Below are positions 45,676 to 52,816 of a stretch of DNA of 64,000 bases, in pieces. The notes beneath the pieces are model-generated. The model saw nothing but the letters and a program-made list of their open reading frames with translations. It was not told where the DNA came from and did no database searches. Position 1 is the stretch's first letter, and each line of letters begins with the position of its first letter. The stretch comes from Reyranella sp. (GTDB lineage: Bacteria; Pseudomonadota; Alphaproteobacteria; Reyranellales; Reyranellaceae): assembly GCF_030651995.1 (NCBI RefSeq), contig NZ_JAUSBN010000075.1, positions 1 to 64,000 on the forward strand. Direction: 5' to 3'. Position numbers and translations under genes: made by a program.

Positions 45676-48002
45676 GCGACGCGAACAAATCCCCGGGCGG
45701 ACAGGTCGACGTCCAGCCCGAGCCGGTGTCCGCGCCGCAAGCCTTGCCGCAGGACGGTGCGCTGTTGCTCGCGGCCCTCGAAGCCTTGCCCGACGGGTTC
45801 GTGCTGTTCGACGCCGACGACCGCATCGCCCTGTACAACGAGCGTTATCGCGAGCTGTATCGCGACAGTGCCGACTTGATGGCCATCGGCACCTCCTACG
45901 AGCACGGACTTCGGGAAGGCGTGCGGCGAGGCCAGTATCCGGAGGCACTGGGCCGCGAAGAGGCGTGGATAGCGGAGCGGCTGCGCCAGCATCGCGATCC
46001 GCAGGGGCCGATCGAACAGCGCACGGCGGGCGGGCGCTGGGTGCGGATTCTCGAACGCCGGACGCCCACGGGCGAGACGGTCGGCCTGCGTGTCGACATC
46101 ACCGGGATCAAGGAACGCGAAGAGGCGCTGCAGCGGAGCGAAGAGCGGCTGCGCGCGATCATGGATGCCACCCCGGACTGCATATTCTGCGTCGACGGGA
46201 CGGGCCGGGCCGTGGACGTCAATCAAGCGGTCGAAACCGTGCTCGGCTACCGGCGCGACGATATCATCGGCCGCAGGCCGGTCGACATCGTGATCCCCGA
46301 GCGCTTCCGACCCGGCCTCGAAGTGGGGCTGCGGCGTTACGTCGAGGCCGGCGAGGTGCCCGACGGCAAGGCCCGCCACGAAATGAGGGCGGTGCGGGCC
46401 GACGGCAGCGAGTTCTTCTGCGAGGTCACCATCGCGGCCGCGCGATCGTCGGGACGGCATATGATCGTTGCGTGCCTGCGCGACGTCACTACGCGCAAGC
46501 AGCGGGAATACGAGCTTCGTCAGGCCAAGGAAGCCGCCGAGATCGCCGACCGCGCCAAGTCGGATTTCATCGCCCGCATGAGCCACGAGATCCGCACGCC
46601 GATGAACGCCGTCATCGGCCTGTCGAGCCTGCTGGTTCACACGCCGCTGGATGCCGTGCAGAAGCAGCACGTCGACATGATCGAGAAGTCGGCGACCCAT
46701 CTCCTCGCGCTGATCAACGACATCCTCGACTTCTCCCGCCTCGATGCCGGGCGTTCGGATCTCGAGGTCCGTCCTCTCGACGTGCAGGACCTCGTGCAGG
46801 GCGCCGTCGCGGTGACGCGCAGTCTGCCCGGCGCCGCCGGGCTCGGGATCACCTCGAAACTGGCGCCCGACGTCCCGACGCGACTGGAAGGCGATGCGCG
46901 ACGGTTGAACCAGATTCTGCTCAACCTGCTGGGGAACGCGGTGAAGTTCACCGATGGCGGCGCCGTGACCCTGTCCTGCAGACTGGTCGAGCGGCGCGCC
47001 GGCTCGGTTCGCCTGCGTTTCGCGGTGGAGGATACCGGGATCGGTATCTCGCCCGAGATGCGAAGCCGCCTGTTCCTGCCGTTCGAGCAAGGCGCAGAGG
47101 CCGCCGCCCGGCAGGCCGGTGGCACCGGGTTGGGACTGGCGATCTGCCGGCAACTCGTCGAAAGCATGGGCGGCATCATCGGCGTCGACAGTACCCCCGG
47201 TGCGGGTTCGACATTCTGGTTCGAACTCGACTTCGATGTCGCCGCCACCGACGTTGCGGCGACTGCCCTCCCGGGCATCCGCGTGCACAGGCAACTTGCG
47301 GTTCTGGTGGCGGAGGATGTGCCGTCACATCAGATCCTGGTCCGGGCGCTGCTGGAGAAGATGGGCCATCGCGTGGAGATCGTGGTCGACGGTTCCGCCG
47401 CGCTCACCGCCGCGAAGACCGGCCGCTTCGATCTCGTGATGATGAACGTCCGGATGCCGCTCATGGACGGGCTGGCGGCGAGCCGGGCGATCCGCGGCCT
47501 CGAAGGGCCGACGGCTGCGGTGCCCATCATCGCGCTGACGGCATTCGGCCAACCCGAGGACAAGGCACGCGCCCTTGCGGCCGGAGCCGACGACTGTCTT
47601 GCCAAGCCGATACGCCCGCTCGAGCTTGCGGCTGTCATCGAGCGCATGTCGGGACGGACAATGCCGGTCTTGCCGGCGGTGGAGGAAGACATGGATCGCG
47701 TCGCCCTTGAGGAGTTGCGTCAGTCAGTGGGGGAGGAGGCCTTTGCCAGGCTTCTGGTGCGGTTTCGGCAGGACGCCGATGAATCGCTGGGCGAAGTTGA
47801 GGCTGCAGCGCAGGCGTGCGACCCAGCGCGCCTGCGCAAGGCCGCTCATCGACTGGCCGGCCTGTTCGGTCAGTTCGGTGCGACAGGTGCAGCCGAGGAC
47901 GCCGCTGCCGTGGAACTGGCCTCCGACGATGACATCGCTCGGCACGTGACGGTCCTGCTCACGAGCGGCCGACGGGCGCTTGCCGCGATGGAACGGCCAT
48001 AG
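45672..48002 (+). CDS. Hybrid sensor histidine kinase 2 (PAS-PAS, HisKA, HATPase, degenerate REC, Hpt)
   Basis: 776 residues, overlapping kinase 1 by ATGA. Two PAS domains (about 30-155 and 155-285) and no membrane helices, so it is cytoplasmic. HisKA H305 (MSHEIRTP) and the HATPase boxes are intact. The receiver keeps the acidic pair (VAEDVP) and Lys (LAKPI), but the phospho-accepting Asp is Asn at 592 (LVMMNVRMP; codon AAC at 47445). The Hpt His H726 (AHRLAGLFGQFGAT) is intact and nearly identical to that of kinase 1, so the pair arose by duplication. Internal relay through this receiver should not work; it may respond to kinase 1 or signal directly. Confidence 0.92.
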   Translation: MSDANKSPGGQVDVQPEPVSAPQALPQDGALLLAALEALPDGFVLFDADDRIALYNERYRELYRDSADLMAIGTSYEHGLREGVRRGQYPEALGREEAWIAERLRQHRDPQGPIEQRTAGGRWVRILERRTPTGETVGLRVDITGIKEREEALQRSEERLRAIMDATPDCIFCVDGTGRAVDVNQAVETVLGYRRDDIIGRRPVDIVIPERFRPGLEVGLRRYVEAGEVPDGKARHEMRAVRADGSEFFCEVTIAAARSSGRHMIVACLRDVTTRKQREYELRQAKEAAEIADRAKSDFIARMSHEIRTPMNAVIGLSSLLVHTPLDAVQKQHVDMIEKSATHLLALINDILDFSRLDAGRSDLEVRPLDVQDLVQGAVAVTRSLPGAAGLGITSKLAPDVPTRLEGDARRLNQILLNLLGNAVKFTDGGAVTLSCRLVERRAGSVRLRFAVEDTGIGISPEMRSRLFLPFEQGAEAAARQAGGTGLGLAICRQLVESMGGIIGVDSTPGAGSTFWFELDFDVAATDVAATALPGIRVHRQLAVLVAEDVPSHQILVRALLEKMGHRVEIVVDGSAALTAAKTGRFDLVMMNVRMPLMDGLAASRAIRGLEGPTAAVPIIALTAFGQPEDKARALAAGADDCLAKPIRPLELAAVIERMSGRTMPVLPAVEEDMDRVALEELRQSVGEEAFARLLVRFRQDADESLGEVEAAAQACDPARLRKAAHRLAGLFGQFGATGAAEDAAAVELASDDDIARHVTVLLTSGRRALAAMERP

Positions 48003-48005
48003 CGC

Positions 48006-48047
48006 TTCGCAATTCGCGAAGACCGGGCGGCCCCGTTGCAAAACGCG
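48006..48047 (+). promoter_or_regulatory. Upstream activator sites for the cupin gene
   Basis: Two related elements. TTCGCAATTCGCG at 48006-48018 lies within the 6-base-arm palindrome CTTCGCAATTCGCGAAG (48005-48021). TTGCAAAACGCG is at 48036-48047. On the minus strand both read CGCGNNTTGCRA, the motif also seen before the algD-like gene. The nearer copy is centred about 75 bp upstream of the -24 element at 48115. Confidence 0.55.
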
Positions 48048-48114
48048 ATGGCCGAATTCCGGGGTGCTCCGCCAATTGTCGTTTGTTTTCAACGTGCTGA
48101 CGACTTGCGGTCCG

Positions 48115-48131
48115 CTGGCCTGGCGGTTGCA
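48115..48131 (+). promoter_or_regulatory. Sigma-54-type promoter for the cupin gene
   Basis: CTGGCCTGGCGGTTGCA matches YTGGCACGRNNNTTGCW at all but two defined positions, with correct GG-to-GC spacing. The expected transcription start near 48143 leaves a leader of about 22 bases containing the GCGAGGA ribosome-binding site before the ATG at 48165. Confidence 0.65.
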
Positions 48132-48164
48132 GTTTGGCACCTCGCCACATCTCGCGAGGACACC

Positions 48165-48539
48165 ATGCAATCCAGCACCGTTGAACATCGCTCCATCGCC
48201 ACGCCGGTCGTGCGGCCCTGGGGAGCCTACGAATCGATTGCCGCCGATCCTGGATACCAGGTCAAGCGGATCGTCGTCGCCCCGGGCGGCAGCCTTTCGC
48301 GCCAGCGCCATGCGCGGCGCGCCGAGCACTGGGTCGTGGTCCAGGGCACCGCGATCGTCGAGGTCGACGGCGCGGAGCGTGAACTGCACCCGGACCAGTC
48401 CGTCTACATTCCATTGCGGGCGATCCATCGCTTGACCAATCCCACGGACCGGCCGCTCGTGCTGATCGAGGTCCAGTGCGGTGACTATGTCGGCGAAGAC
48501 GACATCGAGCGCTTCGACGACGTCTACGGCCGGGTCTGA
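48165..48539 (+). CDS. Cupin-domain protein, mannose-6-phosphate isomerase type II C-terminal-like
   Basis: 124 residues from the ATG at 48165. The segments RPWGAYESIAADPGYQVKRI, SLSRQRHARRAEHWVVVQGT and SVYIPLRAIHRLTNPTDRPL match the C-terminal isomerase domain of bifunctional AlgA/ManC enzymes, here on its own without the nucleotidyltransferase half. It probably converts fructose-6-phosphate to mannose-6-phosphate for GDP-mannose, the substrate line of the algD-like enzyme encoded 4.6 kb downstream. One expected metal-ligand position reads RQRHARRAEHW, where relatives have LQSHxxRxEHW, so a Gln/Ser variation should be checked. Own sigma-54-type promoter. Confidence 0.85.
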   Translation: MQSSTVEHRSIATPVVRPWGAYESIAADPGYQVKRIVVAPGGSLSRQRHARRAEHWVVVQGTAIVEVDGAERELHPDQSVYIPLRAIHRLTNPTDRPLVLIEVQCGDYVGEDDIERFDDVYGRV

Positions 48540-48633
48540 TCTGGCCCTCGGCCATCGCCCCATCCGTTCCTGAACCGCGCGCGTTCCTCTCGGGGCGGGA
48601 AAATGGCGCGCGCCCTTTAGAAAGAGATAGATT

Positions 48634-50532
48634 TTGTCTGAGTTCATGCAGAGCCCCGTCGTCGGGACGATAAAGGACGACACCCTGCGAGGAGGCTCGA
48701 TCGACGAGCTGTTCCTCGCCCGACAGGGCAACGACACGGTCCATGCCGGTGGCGGCAACGATGTCGCCTATGGCGGCCGCGGCAACGATATGCTGTCGGG
48801 CCAGACCGGCAACGACGTCCTGTACGGCGGCGGCTCCGGCCCCTCCATCGCCAAACTCGACCGCCTGGTGGTCGATCAGGACTACAAGGGCGCGGTCATA
48901 TTCAATGGTGAGACCGCGGGCTACCTGAACACGCTCGGCTGGTACAAGGTCGTCGACGGCAAGATCGCCGACGTCCAGGTGCTGTGGGCGAACGCCAGCC
49001 TCAAGGGCAGCGGCGGCAATCTGTCCTCGGGTGACAGCAAGCCGCTCGACCTGCGGGCCGGCGACCAGATCGGCTTCTTCGTCGTGTCCAACGGCGCGTC
49101 GCAGAACGACTTTTCGAAGATGGCCAACGGTCGCTTCGAATTCCGCGATGCCGACGGCAAGGTCGCAACGCTGACCTCGGTCAATCCCAAGGTCTGGTTC
49201 GTCGGTGACGACGGCAAGGCGGTCCAGGTCAAGGGCGACTCTTATCACAGCGCCGCCTACGCCAAGACGCTTCCGCTGAACAATGACGGCCTCCTGCACA
49301 CGGTCGGCACGGTCGATGCCGCCAAGGGCGTCGTCGTCATCGGCTTCGAGGATCTCAAGGGCGGCGGCGACCGCGACTTCGACGACTCGGTCATCACGAT
49401 CGACATCGGCACCGCCAACGTGAAGGTCCTGAACGCGCACGGCAAGACGGGGGCGCCGGACGGCGATTCGCAGTCGGCGGGGAGCGGTTTGGCCAAGCCC
49501 TATGTGCCGGGTACGGAAAACGACAACATTTCCGGTGGAGACGGCGACGACACGCTCTACGGGCGTGCCGGCGACGACAAGCTCCAGGGCGATGCCGGAA
49601 ATGACACGCTCTACGGCGGCACCGGCGACGACACAGCCTTCGGCGGGGCGGGCAACGACAAGGTCTATGGCGAGGCCGGCAACGATACGCTTTATGGCGA
49701 CATCGGCGACGACCTGCTCGACGGCGGGTCGGGCGACGACGTGCTGAGCGGCGGCACGGGCAACGACAGGCTCCAGGGCGGTGACGGCAAGGACAAGCTC
49801 CTGGGCGAAGACGGCAACGATGTGTTGTCCGGCGGGGCGGGCGATGACTCGCTCGATGGCGGCGCGGGCAACGACAGCCTCGACGGCGGGTCGGGCGACG
49901 ACGTGCTGAGCGGCGGCACGGGCGACGACAAGCTCGTGGGCGGCGACGGCAAAGACGCGTTGAGCGGCGGCGAAGGCAACGACAGCCTGTCGGGTGGTGC
50001 CGGCAATGACGTGCTCGATGGCGGCAACGGCACGGACAAGCTCGACGGCGGGACGGGCGACGACAAGCTGGCCGGCGGCAATGGCAACGACACGCTGTCG
50101 GGCGGCTCCGGCAACGATGCCCTCGACGGCGGTGCCGGCAACGACACGCTGGATGGCGGCACCGGCAATGACCGGCTGGTCGGCGGCTCGGGAACGGACA
50201 CGCTCAAGGGCGGCAGCGGGGACGACGTGCTGATCGGCGGCGAGGGCAAGGATTCGCTTTCGGGCGGCGCCGGAAACGACACGTTCGTCTTCCTGCCGGC
50301 CGACAGCAAGTCCCCCGGCGACCTGATCAACGACTTCGAATTCGGTCGTGATCGCATCGACGTTTCGGCCTATGCGCTGGAGAACGGGATGAAGGACATC
50401 TCCTTCGTCATGGCCGACAACGGTCTGCATGTCGTGCTCGACATGGGCAACGATCAGTTCGTCGACATTGCCACCCTGAAGGGCTCGCAGGATCTGCTGG
50501 CGCAGATCGGCTACGAAAGCTTCATCGTCTGA
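48634..50532 (+). CDS. RTX calcium-binding protein with DUF4114 domain
   Basis: 632 residues from a TTG at 48634 (an ATG at 48646 is the alternative). The order is a few N-terminal RTX-like repeats (about 28-66), a DUF4114 domain (about 75-275, with FEDLKGGGDRDFDDSVITID), 28 contiguous GGxGxDxLx nonapeptides (residues 300-551), and a C-terminal capping and secretion region ending YESFIV. There is no N-terminal signal, so export by a type I system is expected; none is in the window. It probably binds Ca2+ outside the cell and may be a matrix or surface protein beside the alginate-type genes. It resembles the R-modules of RTX epimerases but has no catalytic module. Confidence 0.9.
   Translation: MSEFMQSPVVGTIKDDTLRGGSIDELFLARQGNDTVHAGGGNDVAYGGRGNDMLSGQTGNDVLYGGGSGPSIAKLDRLVVDQDYKGAVIFNGETAGYLNTLGWYKVVDGKIADVQVLWANASLKGSGGNLSSGDSKPLDLRAGDQIGFFVVSNGASQNDFSKMANGRFEFRDADGKVATLTSVNPKVWFVGDDGKAVQVKGDSYHSAAYAKTLPLNNDGLLHTVGTVDAAKGVVVIGFEDLKGGGDRDFDDSVITIDIGTANVKVLNAHGKTGAPDGDSQSAGSGLAKPYVPGTENDNISGGDGDDTLYGRAGDDKLQGDAGNDTLYGGTGDDTAFGGAGNDKVYGEAGNDTLYGDIGDDLLDGGSGDDVLSGGTGNDRLQGGDGKDKLLGEDGNDVLSGGAGDDSLDGGAGNDSLDGGSGDDVLSGGTGDDKLVGGDGKDALSGGEGNDSLSGGAGNDVLDGGNGTDKLDGGTGDDKLAGGNGNDTLSGGSGNDALDGGAGNDTLDGGTGNDRLVGGSGTDTLKGGSGDDVLIGGEGKDSLSGGAGNDTFVFLPADSKSPGDLINDFEFGRDRIDVSAYALENGMKDISFVMADNGLHVVLDMGNDQFVDIATLKGSQDLLAQIGYESFIV
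49531..50286 (+). repeat. Tandem RTX nonapeptide-coding repeats (28 units of 27 bases)
   Basis: Twenty-eight contiguous 27-base units code for GGxGxDxLx turns. Within the array, a 43-base stretch at 49719-49761 recurs identically at 49881-49923, exactly six units later, which indicates recent internal duplication or gene conversion. Confidence 0.9.
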
Positions 50533-50542
50533 TCTGAGACTC

Positions 50543-50574
50543 GCCCGGCAGCGACCTGCGCTGCCGGGCTTTCT
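50543..50574 (+). terminator. Rho-independent terminator after the RTX gene
   Basis: GCCCGGCAGC and GCTGCCGGGC form a perfect 10-bp stem with a 7-base loop, followed by TTTCT. It begins 10 bases after the RTX stop codon and separates that gene from the NUDIX gene. Confidence 0.85.
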
Positions 50575-50591
50575 CCGCAAGGGAACATCTC

Positions 50592-51152
50592 ATGTGTGCC
50601 GATACCGCCTGGCGCGTCCTCGATCGTTCGCTGGCCTTCGATGCCGGTCCGCGCCTGTCGGTGTGGCGCGAACGGGTCCTGCTGCCCGACGGGCGCGAGA
50701 TCGACGACTATTTCCAGGTCGCCCTGCCGGATTTCGTCGTCCTGGTCGCGCTGACCGGCGACGACAGCGCCGTAATGCTGCGCGGCTACAAGCACGGTGC
50801 GAGGCGCCGGTGCCTTACATTCCCGGGCGGCCTGCTCGAGCCCGGCGAGGATCCCGAAGCGGCCGCGCGCCGCGAGCTGCGCGAGGAGACCGGCTTCGAG
50901 TGCGGCGAGATCGTATCGCTGGGCTCGTTCGTCGTGAACGGCAATCAGCGCTGCGCCAAAGCCCACATGTTCTATGGCACCGGGGCGCGCCTGACCGGCA
51001 CCCCGACCGAAACCGACCTCGAGGGCGCCCGGCGCCTTCTGTTGCCCTTCGACCAGCTTGCCCTGCATGTCGGCCACGACGGCTTTGATCTTATGCCGCA
51101 TGCGACGGCTCTCGGCCTTGCGGTCATGCATCGCGCTCGCCAAACCGTGTAA
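50592..51152 (+). CDS. NUDIX hydrolase
   Basis: 186 residues. The NUDIX box is complete: GGLLEPGEDPEAAARRELRE followed by ETGFE (Gx5Ex7REUxEExGU). The N-terminal beta-rich part (LDRSLAFDAGPRLSVWRERV) is like ADP-ribose pyrophosphatase-type members. Substrate could be ADP-ribose or a nucleotide sugar such as GDP-mannose, given the neighbours; that is inference. It begins just after the terminator of the RTX gene. Confidence 0.88.
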   Translation: MCADTAWRVLDRSLAFDAGPRLSVWRERVLLPDGREIDDYFQVALPDFVVLVALTGDDSAVMLRGYKHGARRRCLTFPGGLLEPGEDPEAAARRELREETGFECGEIVSLGSFVVNGNQRCAKAHMFYGTGARLTGTPTETDLEGARRLLLPFDQLALHVGHDGFDLMPHATALGLAVMHRARQTV

Positions 51153-51196
51153 CGGACCCGCTGGCCTGCTCCGCCGCAATCTACTAACTAGAAGGA

Positions 51197-52615
51197 ATGA
51201 AAACAGGGGAAGAGAGCCCCATGCTCAACGCGCGTGGCCGGGTCCTGATCGTCGAGGATGCGCCGGCCTTGGCCGAGACCTACGCCGAGTATCTCAAGAG
51301 CGAGAATTGCAGCGTTGAGATCTTCGGCAACGGCAAGCTGGCACTCGCCGCCATTACCGTGCTGCCTCCCGATGTTCTGGTTCTGGATGTCAATCTTCCC
51401 GACATGAACGGAATAGACCTGCTGCGCGAGGTACGCAGCCGGGGATTGCCGACCGAGGTCGTGATCGTGACCGGACAGGCCTCTGTCCGGCTGGCGGTCG
51501 AATCAATGAAGGAAGGCGCGCTCGACTTCCTGACCAAGCCCTTCAGTGCCGACCGTCTGCGCATCACCGTGCGAAACGCCCTGCAGCGTCGCAAGCTCGA
51601 ATCGCAGGTCGCCGCCATCCAGGAGGAGACGGGGCGCGACCGCTTCTGCAGCTTCATCGGCCAGTCGATGGTCATGCAGTCGATCTATCGCATTCTGCAG
51701 AACGCTGCCGCGAGCAAGGCGACCGTGTTCGTGACCGGCGAGAGCGGCACCGGCAAGGAACTGTGCGCCGACGCCCTGCACAAACTCAGCCGAAGACGCG
51801 AGAAGCCCTTCGTCGCCATCAACTGCGCGGCCATCCCGCGCGACCTGCTGGAGAGCGAGGTATTCGGCCACGCCAAAGGCTCCTTCACCGGGGCCACCGC
51901 CGACCGCGCCGGCGCCGCACTGCAGGCCAGTGGCGGCACGCTGTTCCTCGACGAGATCTGCGAGATGGATCTCGGTCTGCAGGCCAAGATGCTGCGATTC
52001 CTCCAGACCGGCACCGTACAACGCGTCGGGGAGGACAAGCCCCGCCCGGTCGACGTGCGCATCGTCTGTGCCACCAATCGCGATCCCCAGGCGGAAGTTG
52101 CGGCCGGACGCTTCCGCGAGGACCTCTTCTATCGCCTCAATGTCATCCCGGTCGATCTCCCGCCGCTACGCGAGCGCGACCATGACGTGCTGCTGATCGC
52201 CCGGCATTTCCTGCGGCAGTTCTCCGTCGAGGATGGCAAGAAGTTCACCGCCTTCTCGCCGGCCGTCGAGGCGGTGCTGCTCGGCTATGGCTGGCCGGGC
52301 AACGTTCGCGAACTGCAGAACACGGTCCGCAACGTCGTGGTGCTGAACGAAGGCGAAACCGTGGAAATCGACATGCTTCCGCGCTCTTTCCAGGGGGGCG
52401 TCGGAGGCGTGTCGGTGACGGGCGCGCGATCCATCGCGCCGCCGCTTCCGGAAGCGTCGATGCCCATCGAACCTCTCGATGCGATCGTGCGCCGGACCAT
52501 CGAGCGCGCCATCGCACAATGCGACGGCAACATCCCCAAGGCGGCGGCTGCGCTGCAGGTCAGCCCCTCGACCCTCTATCGTCGAATCCAGGCCTGGCAG
52601 GCCGACCTGGCCTGA
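51197..52615 (+). CDS. Sigma-54-dependent response regulator (NtrC/LuxO-type activator)
   Basis: 472 residues. The receiver has phospho-acceptor D64 (VLVLDVNLPDMNG) and K114 (LTKPF). The AAA+ domain has Walker A GESGTGKE (181-188), the sigma-54 contact loop as GSFTGA (228-233, Ser instead of the usual first Ala), Walker B GGTLFLDEICEM and the arginine-finger region. A Fis-type helix-turn-helix ends the protein (GNIPKAAAALQVSPSTLYRR). AAGGA directly precedes this ATG; a Met at 51221 is an alternative start. It is the likely activator of the three sigma-54-type promoters in this region and the likely receiver of phosphate from the tandem kinases. Confidence 0.93.
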   Translation: MKTGEESPMLNARGRVLIVEDAPALAETYAEYLKSENCSVEIFGNGKLALAAITVLPPDVLVLDVNLPDMNGIDLLREVRSRGLPTEVVIVTGQASVRLAVESMKEGALDFLTKPFSADRLRITVRNALQRRKLESQVAAIQEETGRDRFCSFIGQSMVMQSIYRILQNAAASKATVFVTGESGTGKELCADALHKLSRRREKPFVAINCAAIPRDLLESEVFGHAKGSFTGATADRAGAALQASGGTLFLDEICEMDLGLQAKMLRFLQTGTVQRVGEDKPRPVDVRIVCATNRDPQAEVAAGRFREDLFYRLNVIPVDLPPLRERDHDVLLIARHFLRQFSVEDGKKFTAFSPAVEAVLLGYGWPGNVRELQNTVRNVVVLNEGETVEIDMLPRSFQGGVGGVSVTGARSIAPPLPEASMPIEPLDAIVRRTIERAIAQCDGNIPKAAAALQVSPSTLYRRIQAWQADLA

Positions 52616-52626
52616 CCTTCGCGCGG

Positions 52627-52687
52627 CGCGATTTGCAACCTGCGAAGCGCGACGCGCCGGCCGGCCCGCCGCGATTTGCAAATCGCG
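52627..52687 (+). promoter_or_regulatory. Upstream activator sites for the alginate-type operon
   Basis: CGCGATTTGCAA occurs at 52627-52638 and again 43 bases later as part of the perfect 18-base palindrome CGCGATTTGCAAATCGCG (52670-52687). 43 bases is close to four helical turns, so both face the same side of DNA. The palindrome is centred about 76 bp upstream of the -24 element at 52753. The motif recurs before the kinase and cupin genes. Confidence 0.65.
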
Positions 52688-52752
52688 ACGGACACGCCAA
52701 GCGTCGAATTCGTAACCCATTGAATTAGCGTCGTTTTCTCCAGTTGGCACGG

Positions 52753-52769
52753 TTGGCACGCGTCTTGGG
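52753..52769 (+). promoter_or_regulatory. Sigma-54-type promoter for the alginate-type operon
   Basis: TTGGCACGCGTCTTGGG: the -24 half TTGGCACG is perfect, the -12 half reads TTGG instead of TTGC. TTGGCAC appears three times here (52744, 52753, 52776), but only this copy has acceptable spacing. Expected transcription start is near 52780, leaving a leader of about 37 bases with GGAGA before the ATG at 52817. Confidence 0.55.
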
Positions 52770-52816
52770 AAGGGGTTGGCACAGGCCAATGCCGGCCACC
52801 TTCTTGGAGAAACGCC

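Noticed and set aside
42991-45948. 985-codon antisense frame over the first histidine kinase
   Set aside because: Shadow of a highly expressed-looking kinase gene with intact domains on the plus strand.
49531-50286. RTX repeat array considered as a CRISPR or non-coding tandem repeat
   Set aside because: The 27-base period keeps one open frame coding GGxGxDxLx units with synonymous variation.
48262-50580. 772-codon antisense frame with repeated VVARAAAQHVVARPAVE-like units
   Set aside because: The apparent repeats are the reverse reading of the RTX nonapeptide codons; no independent protein features.
52744-52760. First TTGGCAC copy as the sigma-54 promoter
   Set aside because: Its next GC is two bases too close for a -24/-12 pair.
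52776-52793. Third TTGGCAC copy as the sigma-54 promoter
   Set aside because: Its GC is one base too far, and the start site would remove the ribosome-binding site of the algD-like gene.
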